DNA of 48,224 nucleotides, from the NCBI GenBank assembly GCA_905216145.1, contig CAJMST010000016.1, forward strand, positions 1-48,224. The letters run 5' to 3'. The notes under the pieces were generated by a model. The model saw only the letters and a list, made by a program, of their open reading frames with translations. It was not told where the DNA came from and made no database searches. The DNA is from an uncultured bacterium (GTDB lineage: Bacteria > Actinomycetota > Coriobacteriia > Coriobacteriales > Coriobacteriaceae). Positions 31,844 to 40,287 of the stretch are shown piece by piece (position 1 is the first letter of the stretch; the number at the start of each line of letters is the position of its first letter). The translations under genes and the position numbers were made by a program.

Positions 31844-33280
31844 ATGAAGACCATCAAGCTTGCTCCCGGCGAGCGCCTCGTCACCAACCAGCTCAACCGC
31901 AAGGGCGTGCTGCCGCAAAACATCGTCGACGCTGCCCGCGATATCGTAGCCAACGTGCGCGCCAACGGCGATGCCGCGGTGCGCGATTATTGCCGGCGTT
32001 TTGATGGTGTTGAGCTGGAGAGCTTCCGCCTGCCACAGGAGCAGATCGATGACGCGCTCGAAGGCCTCGATCCGGCCTTTGTCGCCGCACTCGAGAAGGC
32101 CGCGCGCCAGATTCGCGAGTTCCACCAGCGCGAGGTCGAGCAGAGCTGGTTTACCACGCGCCCGGACGGCACAATGCTCGGCGTTAAAGTGACCCCGCTT
32201 GCTGCGGCCGGCATCTACGTACCGGGCGGTCGCGCGCAGTATCCCTCCACCGTGCTCATGAACGCCATTCCCGCCAAGGTGGCCGGCGTCAAGCGCGTGG
32301 TCATGGTGACTCCGCCGCAAAAAGATGGCTTGATCAGCCCGTATACGCTTGCGGCTGCCAAGCTCGGCGGCGTGGACGAGATCTATATGGTGGGCGGCGC
32401 CCAGGCCGTGGCCGCGCTGGCGTACGGCACCGAGACCATTCCGCGTGTCGACAAGATCACCGGCCCGGGCAACGCCTTTGTCGCCGCGGCCAAGCAGATT
32501 GTCTCGGGCGACGTGGGCATCGACATGGTCGCCGGCCCCTCCGAGGTCTGTGTGCTTGCCGACGCCACGGCCAAGCCCATGGTGGTCGCGGCCGACCTGA
32601 TGGCCCAGGCCGAGCACGATCCGCTGGCGGCCTGCTATCTGGTGACCTGCGACGAGCAGTTTGCGCGCGAGGTCGAGGCGGGTATCGATATTCTGGTCGC
32701 GCAGTCGCCACGCGCCGAGATCACGCGCGCCTCGCTCGACAACGAGGGCACCATCGTGGTGGCCGCCGACATGGCTGCCGCCGTCGAAGCGGTGAACACC
32801 GTGGCGCCCGAGCACCTTGAGCTGCACTGCAAGGACGCGATGGGCCTGCTCGGCGGCATTCGCAACGCCGGCGCCATTTTTGTGGGCGCTTGGAGCTCCG
32901 AGCCGCTCGGCGATTACGTTGCCGGCCCCAATCACACACTGCCGACCGGCGGTACGGCCATGTTCTCCAACCCGCTTTCGGTGGAGGAGTTCGTCAAGCG
33001 CTCAAGTGTCATTTGCTATACGCCCGAGGGCCTGCTCTCCGACGCTCCCGCTACGCAGCGTCTGGCCGAGGCCGAGGGTCTGTGGGCGCACGCGCTTTCG
33101 GCCGCACTGCGCCGCCGCGTGCTGGAGCAGGGCGAGGATGCCGTGAGCGCCGAGTCTCTGGCCGCGGCCGACCTGACCAAGGTTGCCTGGCCGGGCGACG
33201 CCGTGGCGACGGTTGCCGAGGGCGTTGACCTGGCGGCTGCGGGCGCGGATGGCGTTGGCGCGACTGGCAAGGAGGCCTAA
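31844..33280 (+). CDS. hisD: Histidinol dehydrogenase
   Basis: A 478-residue zinc enzyme that oxidises L-histidinol to histidine in two NAD steps. Diagnostic blocks are GIYVPGGRAQYPSTVLMN, KITGPGNAFVAAAKQIVSG followed by DVGIDMVAGPSEV, AQAEHDPLA, GPNHTLPTGGTAMFS and SVEEFVKRSS. It is longer than the usual 430-440 because of an Ala/Gly-rich C-terminal tail of about 40 residues. It is followed by hisC with a one-base gap. Confidence 0.95.
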   Translation: MKTIKLAPGERLVTNQLNRKGVLPQNIVDAARDIVANVRANGDAAVRDYCRRFDGVELESFRLPQEQIDDALEGLDPAFVAALEKAARQIREFHQREVEQSWFTTRPDGTMLGVKVTPLAAAGIYVPGGRAQYPSTVLMNAIPAKVAGVKRVVMVTPPQKDGLISPYTLAAAKLGGVDEIYMVGGAQAVAALAYGTETIPRVDKITGPGNAFVAAAKQIVSGDVGIDMVAGPSEVCVLADATAKPMVVAADLMAQAEHDPLAACYLVTCDEQFAREVEAGIDILVAQSPRAEITRASLDNEGTIVVAADMAAAVEAVNTVAPEHLELHCKDAMGLLGGIRNAGAIFVGAWSSEPLGDYVAGPNHTLPTGGTAMFSNPLSVEEFVKRSSVICYTPEGLLSDAPATQRLAEAEGLWAHALSAALRRRVLEQGEDAVSAESLAAADLTKVAWPGDAVATVAEGVDLAAAGADGVGATGKEA

Positions 33281-33281
33281 T

Positions 33282-34397
33282 ATGGCCGAGCTGACGCCCC
33301 GTATGAAGGGGCTCGTCCAGCCCTACTTGGCCGGTATTGAGCCCTACGATCCCAACTTTACGTCCACGCGCATCAACCTTTCGGCCAACGAGAGCACCTA
33401 TCCCGCGCCGGCTGGCGTGCGCGAGGCGGTCGACGCCGCCCTGGCTGCTACACCGCTCAACCGCTATCCCGATCCCATGTCCTGTGACCTGCGCGACGAG
33501 CTTGCCGCTTGGCATGGTGTGGCGCGCGAGAATGTCTGCGTGGGTAACGGCGGTGACGAGCTGCTCTATAACTACCTGCTGGCGTTTGGCGGTGCGGGGC
33601 GGACCCTGCTCAACTGCCCGCCGTGCTTTAGCGAGTACGCGTTCTTTGCGTCGCTCTGCCAGACCGAGGTGCGCGACGTGTGGCGCGACCCCGCGACCTT
33701 TGAGCTCGACCAAGCAGCCGTGCTTGCGGCGGCGCCCGAGTGCAACCTGGCAATCGTGACCTCGCCCAATAACCCCACGGGTGACGTGGCACCGCTCGAC
33801 TTTGTCGCGACGCTGTGCGATGCGTGCCCCGGCATGGTAATGGTCGACGAGGCCTACGTTGAGTTTGCTGACGATTCGTTTGGCGCGGCCACCACGGCGC
33901 AAGGCCTTATCGCCGAGCATCCCAACCTGGTGATTCTGCATACGCTGTCCAAGGCGTTTGGCGCCGCCGGCACGCGTCTGGGTTACGTGATCGCGGCGCC
34001 CGAGGTCATCGACGTGTTCGCGGCGATTCGCCAGATCTACTCGGTCAATGTGTTGAGCCAAGCGGCGGCGCTTGCCTGCGTGCGTGCCCGCGATGCGTAC
34101 ACGCCCGTGGTGGCGCAGGTCGCATCCGAGCGCGAGCGCGAGCTGGGCGCCCTGCGCGCGATGGCCGCCGAGGGCATGCCCGTGGAGGCATGGCCGAGCG
34201 CGGCGAACTTTGTGCTCGTGCGTACGCCGCATGCCACGCGCGTGCGCGAGCGTCTGCGCGACGAATACTCGATTTTGGTGCGCGACTTTAGCTATGCGCC
34301 GGGGCTCGCGGACTGCCTGCGCATTACTGTGGGCACGCCGCAAGAAAACGATGAGGTATTGGCTGCGTTTGCCGCGCTGGTGAAGGAGGAGATGTAG
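33282..34397 (+). CDS. hisC: Histidinol-phosphate aminotransferase
   Basis: A 371-residue class-II PLP aminotransferase. Blocks are INLSANESTYP, NRYPDP, GNGGDELLYNYLLAFGG, TSPNNPTGD and VDEAYVEF; Lys224 in HTLSKAFG binds PLP, and RLGY follows. It makes histidinol phosphate from imidazole-acetol phosphate and glutamate. GGAGG precedes ATG 33282, and hisB starts immediately after the stop. Confidence 0.95.
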   Translation: MAELTPRMKGLVQPYLAGIEPYDPNFTSTRINLSANESTYPAPAGVREAVDAALAATPLNRYPDPMSCDLRDELAAWHGVARENVCVGNGGDELLYNYLLAFGGAGRTLLNCPPCFSEYAFFASLCQTEVRDVWRDPATFELDQAAVLAAAPECNLAIVTSPNNPTGDVAPLDFVATLCDACPGMVMVDEAYVEFADDSFGAATTAQGLIAEHPNLVILHTLSKAFGAAGTRLGYVIAAPEVIDVFAAIRQIYSVNVLSQAAALACVRARDAYTPVVAQVASERERELGALRAMAAEGMPVEAWPSAANFVLVRTPHATRVRERLRDEYSILVRDFSYAPGLADCLRITVGTPQENDEVLAAFAALVKEEM

Positions 34398-34985
34398 ATG
34401 GGCCGTTATGCCGAGGTGACCCGCAAGACGGGGGAGACCGACATCGTCGTAAAGCTCGACCTGGACGGAACCGGTGCGTGCGATATCTCGACCGGCGTAC
34501 CGTTTTTCGACCACATGCTCAACGCTTTTGGCCGCCATGGCCTGTTTGATCTGACGGTGCATGCGGTAGGCGATGTGGAAGTCGATGCGCACCATACCGT
34601 CGAGGACACGGGCATTGTGCTGGGCGAGGCGTTTTGCCGGGCGCTGGGCGACAAGGCGGGCATTACGCGCTTTGCCGACGCGGCGATCGCCATGGACGAG
34701 ACGCTCGTGATGGCCGCCGCGGATATCTCGGGCCGCGGCCAGGCCTACTGCGAGTTGCCCGTGCCGACCGAGCGTGTGGGCACCTTTGATACCGAGCTGG
34801 CCGTCGAGTTCTTCTATGCCTTTGCGCGCGATGCCAAGCTCACGCTGCACGTGCGCGAGCTGGCGGGCGGCAACTCGCACCACATTATCGAGGCCGCCTT
34901 TAAGGCCGTGGGCCGCACGATGCGCCGCGCCTGCGAGCTCGATCCCCGCGTGCAGGGCATCCCCAGCACCAAGGGCTCGCTGTAA
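34398..34985 (+). CDS. hisB: Imidazoleglycerol-phosphate dehydratase
   Basis: A 195-residue single-function HisB (no phosphatase domain). Mn-binding motifs are FFDHMLNAFGRHG, DAHHTVEDTGI and the C-terminal GNSHHIIEAAFKA; ending IPSTKGSL is standard. Because the fused phosphatase is absent, the histidinol-phosphate phosphatase must be separate; the PHP protein at 37982-38893 fits. Confidence 0.95.
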   Translation: MGRYAEVTRKTGETDIVVKLDLDGTGACDISTGVPFFDHMLNAFGRHGLFDLTVHAVGDVEVDAHHTVEDTGIVLGEAFCRALGDKAGITRFADAAIAMDETLVMAAADISGRGQAYCELPVPTERVGTFDTELAVEFFYAFARDAKLTLHVRELAGGNSHHIIEAAFKAVGRTMRRACELDPRVQGIPSTKGSL

Positions 34986-34998
34986 CCGTCACAAGGGT

Positions 34999-35039
34999 AA
35001 AACCACCACGAAGGTACCTGTCCCCTTTGTGGTGGTTTT
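34999..35039. repeat. 16-bp hairpin between hisB and hisH
   Basis: AAAACCACCAC (34999-35009) pairs with GTGGTGGTTTT (35029-35039), and the stem goes on through a G-T pair and AAGG/CCTT, leaving a nine-base loop. It lies inside the his operon, in a 78-base gap where the other his genes are nearly gapless. It ends in TTTT and could act as a weak terminator or RNA-processing site. Confidence 0.8.
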
Positions 35040-35063
35040 GGATGATGAGAAGTGGAGGGTCGC

Positions 35064-35759
35064 GTGGGCGAACCGAAGATTGTGGTGGTCGACTACCACA
35101 AGGGCAACTTGTCGAGCGTCGTGCGCGGGCTTGCGCGCGCCGGTGCCGCCGCCTGCACATCGGACGATCCGGAGCAGATCCGCAACGCCGACGGCCTGGT
35201 CATCCCGGGCGTGGGCGCGTTCTATGACGCGATCGCCTTTATGCGCCAGAGCGGCGAGGAGGTGGCCGTGCTCGATGCCGTTGCTGCCGGAACTCCGCTG
35301 CTCGGCATCTGCCTGGGACTTCAACTGTTTTTTGAGCGCGGCAACGAGGGCGTGCCTGCGGACGAGGGTGCGGACGACGATGCCTCCGAGCAGGCCGGCG
35401 GTCCCTGGGTCGATGGCCTGGGTATTATGCGCGGCTCGTGCACGCGCTTGGAGTCGAGCCGCCTGAAGGTGCCGCACGTGGGCTGGGACCAGGTGCACAT
35501 GACGCCTGCCGGCGCGGCCGATCCGCTGCTCGCCGGTTTTGCCGAGGGCGCCAACATGTATTTCACCCACAGCTACGCGGTGGCCGACGACGTCGATGAC
35601 GCCGATGTGTTGGCGCGTACGCACTATACGCGGAGTTTCCCGTGCATCGTGCGTCATGGCAACGTGTGGGGCTGCCAGTTCCATCCCGAGAAATCCTCCG
35701 CGCTGGGTCAGCGCATCCTTAAGAACTTCGTCAACATCGTCGAGGAGGTTGGCCGATGA
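35064..35759 (+). CDS. hisH: Imidazole glycerol phosphate synthase, glutaminase subunit
   Basis: A 231-residue class-I glutamine amidotransferase. Catalytic Cys83 in GICLGLQLFF, with His207 and Glu209 in FHPEKS, form the triad; IPGVGAFYDA is the oxyanion-side block. It supplies ammonia to HisF. An insert rich in Asp/Glu/Gly (about 92-112) is unusual in length. GTG 35064 follows GGAGG by six bases. It overlaps hisA by four bases (ATGA). Confidence 0.93.
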   Translation: MGEPKIVVVDYHKGNLSSVVRGLARAGAAACTSDDPEQIRNADGLVIPGVGAFYDAIAFMRQSGEEVAVLDAVAAGTPLLGICLGLQLFFERGNEGVPADEGADDDASEQAGGPWVDGLGIMRGSCTRLESSRLKVPHVGWDQVHMTPAGAADPLLAGFAEGANMYFTHSYAVADDVDDADVLARTHYTRSFPCIVRHGNVWGCQFHPEKSSALGQRILKNFVNIVEEVGR

Positions 35760-36499
35760 TTCTGTTTCCCGCAATCGATTTGATCGGCGGCAAGGTCGTG
35801 CGCCTGGAGCGCGGCGACCGGAGCCGCTGCAAGGTATATTCCGACGACCCCGTGGCCGTTGCCCGCTCCTTTGCCGAGCAGGGCGCGAGCTGGGTGCACG
35901 TCGTCGACCTGTCCGCTGCCTTCGGCGAGGACGAGGACACATGCGCTGCCAACTCGGCGGCAATTAAGGCCATCTGCGGCGTTGACGGTCTGTCCGTGGA
36001 CGTGGGCGGCGGCGTTCGCTCGCTCGCACGCATCGACGAGCTGGCCGGCTATGGTGCTCGCCGTATCGCACTGGGCACCGTGCTGGTGACCGAGCCGGGT
36101 TTTGCCGAGGTGGCAGCTCGCGGCTTTGGCGAGCTGCTGGTGGCAGATATCGCCGCGCGCGACGGCCAGGTCAAGGTGAACGGCTGGCGCGACGGCGCGG
36201 GCGTGGCGCTCGACGACGCCGTGGCGCAGCTTTCCGAGCTGGGTTTTAAGCATCTGGTGTATACCGACATCGCGCGTGATGGCATGCAGACGGGCATCGA
36301 TGTGGCGGCGTATCGCCATGTGGCCGAGGTCGCGGGCTTTCCCGTCGTGGCTTCGGGCGGCATCTCGGCGCTCGACGATATCCGCGCGCTGGCCGCGGTG
36401 GGTGAGGGCGCGATTGAAGGCGCCATTACCGGCCGCGCGCTCTATGAGGGCAACTTTACGCTGGCCCAGGCGCTGGCCGCCGCCCGAGGGGAGGAGTAG
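35756..36499 (+). CDS. hisA: ProFAR isomerase
   Basis: A 247-residue (beta/alpha)8 barrel. Asp8 in FPAIDLIGGKVVRL and the second-half Asp in YTDIARDGM are the two catalytic acids; VDVGGGVRS and ASGGIS are the phosphate-binding turns. It isomerises ProFAR in the fourth step. In many actinobacteria this enzyme (PriA) also serves tryptophan synthesis; nothing here shows which applies. Confidence 0.95.
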   Translation: MILFPAIDLIGGKVVRLERGDRSRCKVYSDDPVAVARSFAEQGASWVHVVDLSAAFGEDEDTCAANSAAIKAICGVDGLSVDVGGGVRSLARIDELAGYGARRIALGTVLVTEPGFAEVAARGFGELLVADIAARDGQVKVNGWRDGAGVALDDAVAQLSELGFKHLVYTDIARDGMQTGIDVAAYRHVAEVAGFPVVASGGISALDDIRALAAVGEGAIEGAITGRALYEGNFTLAQALAAARGEE

Positions 36500-36502
36500 C
36501 CC

Positions 36503-37285
36503 ATGCTTACCAAGCGCGTGATTCCCTGCCTGGATGTAAAGGACGGCCGCGTGGTCAAGGGCGTCAACTTTGTGAGCCTGCGCGATGCGGGCGACCCGGT
36601 GGAATTGGCCCGTGCCTACGACCGCGAGGGTGCGGACGAGGTCGTCTTCCTGGACATTACCGCCACGAGCGACAACCGTGCGACGACTATCGAGATGGCG
36701 GCGCATGCTGCCGAGGAGCTGGCCATTCCCTATACCGTGGGCGGCGGCTTTCGCGACCTGGCGGGCATGCGCACCATGGTTGCCGCCGGTGCCGACAAGG
36801 TGTCGCTCAACTCTGCCGCCGTGCGTGACCCGTCGTTGATCAGCCAGGCCGCCGCGGCGTTTGGCAGCCAGGCCGTGGTCGTGGCGATCGATGCCAAGCG
36901 CGTGGGGCTGCCCGGAGAGCCGGGCGCCGATAAGTGGGAGGTCTTTACGGCGGGCGGCCGCAACGCTACGGGTATCGACGCGGTGGCGTGGGCCGAGGAG
37001 GCGGCTCGTCGCGGCGCCGGCGAAATCCTACTGACCAGCATGGACCGCGACGGCACCAAGGCCGGCTTTGACCTGGCGCTCACTCGCGCCGTGGCGCGCG
37101 CGGTGCCGATTCCCGTCATCGCGAGCGGAGGCGTGGGCACACTCGAACATTTTGCCGAGGGCGTGATCGAGGGCGAAGCCGATGCCGTGCTGGCGGCGAG
37201 CGTCTTTCACTTTGGAACCTTCAGCATTCGCCAGGTGAAGGAGTATATGGCCAGCCAAGGCATCCCCGTGAGATTGGATTTTTAA
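36503..37285 (+). CDS. hisF: Imidazole glycerol phosphate synthase, cyclase subunit
   Basis: A 260-residue barrel related to HisA. Catalytic Asp11 in IPCLDVKDGRVVKGVNF and Asp in LTSMDRDGTKAGFD; TVGGGFRD and ASGGVGTLEHF bind phosphate. With HisH it forms imidazole glycerol phosphate and AICAR. Its stop codon is followed directly by the hisI ATG. Confidence 0.96.
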   Translation: MLTKRVIPCLDVKDGRVVKGVNFVSLRDAGDPVELARAYDREGADEVVFLDITATSDNRATTIEMAAHAAEELAIPYTVGGGFRDLAGMRTMVAAGADKVSLNSAAVRDPSLISQAAAAFGSQAVVVAIDAKRVGLPGEPGADKWEVFTAGGRNATGIDAVAWAEEAARRGAGEILLTSMDRDGTKAGFDLALTRAVARAVPIPVIASGGVGTLEHFAEGVIEGEADAVLAASVFHFGTFSIRQVKEYMASQGIPVRLDF

Positions 37286-37615
37286 ATGGAGCAAGTGACA
37301 ACTGCGTCCGAGCTCAAATATGACGCCAAGGGGCTGATTCCTTGTGTGGTTCAGCAATATGACACCGGCGAGGTGCTTATGGTTGCTTGGATGAACGAGG
37401 AGTCGGTGGGGCTGACGCTCAAGACCGGCACCACGTGGTTTTGGAGCCGCAGCCGCCAGGAGCTCTGGAACAAGGGCGCGACGAGCGGCAACATGCAGGA
37501 GGTCAAGGAGCTCTGGGCCGACTGCGATAGCGATACGCTACTGGCCAAGGTCGATTCTCCGGGTCCGGCTTGCCATACCGGCAACCGTACTTGCTTCTTT
37601 AAGAAACTCGCGTAG
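37286..37615 (+). CDS. hisI: Phosphoribosyl-AMP cyclohydrolase
   Basis: A 109-residue zinc enzyme opening the adenine ring. LMVAWMNEES, WFWSRSRQELWNKG, the metal block ADCDSD (79-83) and the Cys ligands in PACHTGNRTCFF (Cys96, Cys103) are all present. It is separate from HisE, unlike the fused enterobacterial enzyme. Confidence 0.95.
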   Translation: MEQVTTASELKYDAKGLIPCVVQQYDTGEVLMVAWMNEESVGLTLKTGTTWFWSRSRQELWNKGATSGNMQEVKELWADCDSDTLLAKVDSPGPACHTGNRTCFFKKLA

Positions 37616-37661
37616 GGCGGGCGCTCGACCAGGCGCTTGGCCAACCAGAAAGGATTGAACC

Positions 37662-37979
37662 ATGGGTGTGCGCACCGCAAATGTTCAGGATGGAAATATC
37701 GGAGAGACGCTGACGGGGCTGGCCGAGGTGATTCATGGCCGTCGTGACGCGTCGCCACAGGAGAGCTATACTGCGCGTCTGCTGACCGACGTTGAGGATG
37801 AGCTGCTCAAGAAGCTTGCCGAGGAGGCGAGCGAGGTGATCATGGCCTGCAAGGATAACGACCACGACCACATTCGCTATGAGGCCGGCGACCTGGTCTA
37901 CCATCTGCTCGTGACGCTCGAGCGCTACGGCATCACCCTCGACGAGCTGGCCGGAGAACTCAACGCCCGCCGCCACTAG
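37662..37979 (+). CDS. hisE: Phosphoribosyl-ATP diphosphatase
   Basis: A 105-residue all-alpha NTP-pyrophosphohydrolase. The E-E-x-x-E core is seen in LAEEASEVIMACKDND, followed by YEAGDLVYHLLV. It removes pyrophosphate from phosphoribosyl-ATP. Last gene of the operon; its stop is only two bases from the stop of the convergent PHP gene, so no terminator fits between. Confidence 0.93.
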   Translation: MGVRTANVQDGNIGETLTGLAEVIHGRRDASPQESYTARLLTDVEDELLKKLAEEASEVIMACKDNDHDHIRYEAGDLVYHLLVTLERYGITLDELAGELNARRH

Positions 37980-37981
37980 TC

Positions 37982-38893
37982 TTAGGCGAGAGGCGTGGGC
38001 TCCCATTCGCCGGTGGGGTGGGGGATATCGAAGGCTCGGTAGCCGCAGTCGTAGGCATGTGCCTGGGCCTCGCGGATGTTCCAGCAGATGTCGCAGGCGC
38101 GGTGCGCGTCCGAGCCAAAAGTAATCGGCACCTCGGCATGGGCAAAGCGACGCAAAAGCCCGGTCGCGGGATAGTAGTCGTCCAGGCCCTTGCGCGGTGC
38201 GGCGGTCGAGACCTCAACGCGGCGGCCCGTATCGTGGGCGCACTCGGCCATCTGCTCCCAAAACGGCGCGGGGTCAAAGTCGGGTGCAAAGCCGTCCTTC
38301 GAAAAGCGCATGACCAGGTCGGGGTGGGCCATTACATCAAAGTTGAGCGAGCTTTCGCAAGCACGGCACCAGTCGTCGACGTAGCGCTCCCACACGCCGC
38401 GCACGCCCAGGTTTTCCAAAACGTGCAGGTCGGTGTCGTCGTCGATCCAACCGCAAAGGGAATCGGGTGTATCGGGGCGAGCGACGTTTTCCGTTTTCGC
38501 CGTACCCGCGGCACCGGTCATGATATCGCCGGGGTTGCCAATCCAATGCACGCTGCCCAAGCGCACTATGGCACCCGCGGACCAGCGCTCAACCAAAGGC
38601 TCGCAACCTTCGTACCAGTCGCATTCAAAACCATAGATAAGCTCGAGCTCCGGCGCAATCTGCGCGGCGAGCTTGCGGGCGTCCTCAAATGCCAGGCGAT
38701 GCGCCGTCAGGTCGCCTTCGGCAACTTGTACTTCGCAGTTGGCGTCCATGCTGGCGGGCAGGGTGAGGTGGTCAGTCGAGACCATAACGCGGCAGCCGGC
38801 GGCGGCAGCAGCGCGGGCGTTGTCCTCAAACGAGGCATGGCCATCCGAAAACGTGGTGTGGGTGTGGCAATCGACCAGCGGGCAAGCAGACAT
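37982..38893 (-). CDS. hisK: PHP-family histidinol-phosphatase
   Basis: A 303-residue PHP-domain phosphatase. Metal ligands are in CHTHTTFSDGH (His10, His12), STDH, IYGFECDWYEG, LGSVHWI, VMAHPDLV and FGSDAH, the order seen in HisJ/HisK histidinol-phosphatases. It would dephosphorylate histidinol phosphate and so fill the only step missing from the adjacent operon. It lies convergent to hisE. The gene name (hisK versus hisJ) is a convention I cannot settle from sequence. Confidence 0.85.
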   Translation of the reverse strand: MSACPLVDCHTHTTFSDGHASFEDNARAAAAAGCRVMVSTDHLTLPASMDANCEVQVAEGDLTAHRLAFEDARKLAAQIAPELELIYGFECDWYEGCEPLVERWSAGAIVRLGSVHWIGNPGDIMTGAAGTAKTENVARPDTPDSLCGWIDDDTDLHVLENLGVRGVWERYVDDWCRACESSLNFDVMAHPDLVMRFSKDGFAPDFDPAPFWEQMAECAHDTGRRVEVSTAAPRKGLDDYYPATGLLRRFAHAEVPITFGSDAHRACDICWNIREAQAHAYDCGYRAFDIPHPTGEWEPTPLA

Positions 38894-39021
38894 GGCAGCT
38901 CCTTTGCGTCAAGCGAATCCGCTTCATTGTAATGGCGCAGCTCTCAACACGCCGGGCACGCCGGGGATCGAAATCGATTGGAAAGGTTGCGCGGCGCGTG
39001 GTGCGGCCTCGCTTGCTCTCA

Positions 39022-39086
39022 AAACGTGTACGTCAGCCTCCAAAACCGACAAATAATGACATGTTTGGAGGCTGATGTACATGTTT
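39022..39086. repeat. 23-bp hairpin between the PHP gene and the larC2-like gene
   Basis: 39022-39044 pairs with 39064-39086 with two G-T pairs and no gap, loop 19 bases. The arms contain CAGCCTCCAAA. It lies between two divergent genes, so it is not a terminator for either, and no T tract follows. Confidence 0.85.
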
Positions 39087-39192
39087 AGATAGGGGCGAGG
39101 GCGGCGATGGACGAAAGTCATGCCTGTGCCACGTCCGATGTGCTAGCGTTTGGGTGAACAAAACGAGCCCGTGCGGAAAGGATCCGGACCGT

Positions 39193-39678
39193 ATGCCATG
39201 CGATAGCAAATCCCCGCTGTCCCGCGAGACCGATGCGCCCGAGACCATCGTCAAGCTGGAGTGCGATATTGACGACGCATCGCCCGAGGTGCTTGCCTAC
39301 GCCGCCGACCGTCTGCGCGGGGCAGGCGCCCGCGAGGTGCACTGGCTGCCGCTCTATTGCAAAAAAGGCCGCCCCGGCTGGCAGCTGCAGGTAATCTGCG
39401 CCCACGAGGATATCGAGCGCCTGCAGACGATTATCTTTTTGGAAACCACGACCAACGGCATTCGTCGCCAGGTCATGGAGCGCGTCTGCCTGCCGCGCCG
39501 CTTTGAGCAGGTGACGACGCCATGGGGCGAGGTGGCCGTCAAGGTGGCGACCCTGCCCGACGGCAGCGAGCGCGCGGCACCCGAGTACGAAGATTGCGCC
39601 CGCCTTGCCCGTGAGCACAACGTGCCGCTCCAACGTGTGATGCAGGCGGCCCAGAGCGCGGCACTGCGATTTGAGTAA
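39193..39678 (+). CDS. Stand-alone LarC2-type protein
   Basis: A 161-residue protein matching the C-terminal half of LarC (DUF111), the enzyme that inserts nickel into the pincer cofactor of lactate racemase. Matching text is LECDIDDASPEVLAYAADRL, LPLYCKKGRPGWQLQVICA, ETTTNGIRR and PEYEDCARLAREHN with VPLQ. In lactobacilli LarC is made from two frames (LarC1 and LarC2) by ribosomal frameshifting. Here no LarC1 part lies upstream: a reverse-strand gene and a hairpin do. ATG 39193 follows GGAAAGGA. It may complement a LarC1 elsewhere, or have another metal-related role. Confidence 0.75.
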   Translation: MPCDSKSPLSRETDAPETIVKLECDIDDASPEVLAYAADRLRGAGAREVHWLPLYCKKGRPGWQLQVICAHEDIERLQTIIFLETTTNGIRRQVMERVCLPRRFEQVTTPWGEVAVKVATLPDGSERAAPEYEDCARLAREHNVPLQRVMQAAQSAALRFE

Positions 39679-39736
39679 CACGGCCGAGCGACGCGCCGCG
39701 CCCGGCCACATCAACCCCTCTCGAAAGGATCTCCCC

Positions 39737-40285
39737 ATGAAATACCTCATCGCTTCCGACATCCACGGCTCGGCATATTGGACTGAGCGCCTGGTCGCCG
39801 CCCTCGAGTCCGAGCAGCCCGACCGCATCGTCCTGCTGGGCGACCTGCTCTACCACGGTCCGCGCAACGACCTGCCGCGCGACTACGCCCCCAAGCGCGT
39901 GATTCCGCTGCTCAACGCCCTGGCTGACCGCATCATCGCGGTGCGCGGCAACTGTGACGCCGAGGTCGACCAGATGGTGCTCGACTTCCCCGTCATGGCC
40001 GACTACGCCACGCTGTTCGACGAGACCGGCCGCGAGCTGTTCCTGACGCACGGCCACGTCTTTGGCGCCGGCATGCACAACAGCGTCGACCACGCGCCCG
40101 CGTTGCCCGAGGGCTCCGCGCTCGTCTACGGCCACACGCACATCAAGGTCAACGAGGAAAGCGCCGCGCACCCGGGCCTGTGGCTCTTCAACCCCGGTAG
40201 CGTGAGCATTCCCAAGGACGGCACGCACAGCTACGGCATCTACGAGGACGGCGCGTTCCGCCACGTGATCCTGGAGGAGGACTAA
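39737..40285 (+). CDS. yfcE: YfcE-type metallophosphoesterase
   Basis: A 182-residue calcineurin-like phosphodiesterase. All five motifs are seen: SDIHG (Asp8, His10), LLGDLLYHGPRN, RGNCD, THGHVFG and YGHTHI, with FNPGSVSIPKDG near the end as in YfcE/MJ0936. It hydrolyses phosphodiesters with two metal ions; the natural substrate is unknown. GAAAGGA precedes the ATG. mazG begins three bases after its stop, so they share a transcript. Confidence 0.9.
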   Translation: MKYLIASDIHGSAYWTERLVAALESEQPDRIVLLGDLLYHGPRNDLPRDYAPKRVIPLLNALADRIIAVRGNCDAEVDQMVLDFPVMADYATLFDETGRELFLTHGHVFGAGMHNSVDHAPALPEGSALVYGHTHIKVNEESAAHPGLWLFNPGSVSIPKDGTHSYGIYEDGAFRHVILEED

Positions 40286-40287
40286 CC

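Noticed and set aside
30023..35759. Long reverse-strand frames opposite the his genes
   Set aside because: They are shadows of codon bias; their translations match no known protein, while the forward genes are unmistakable.
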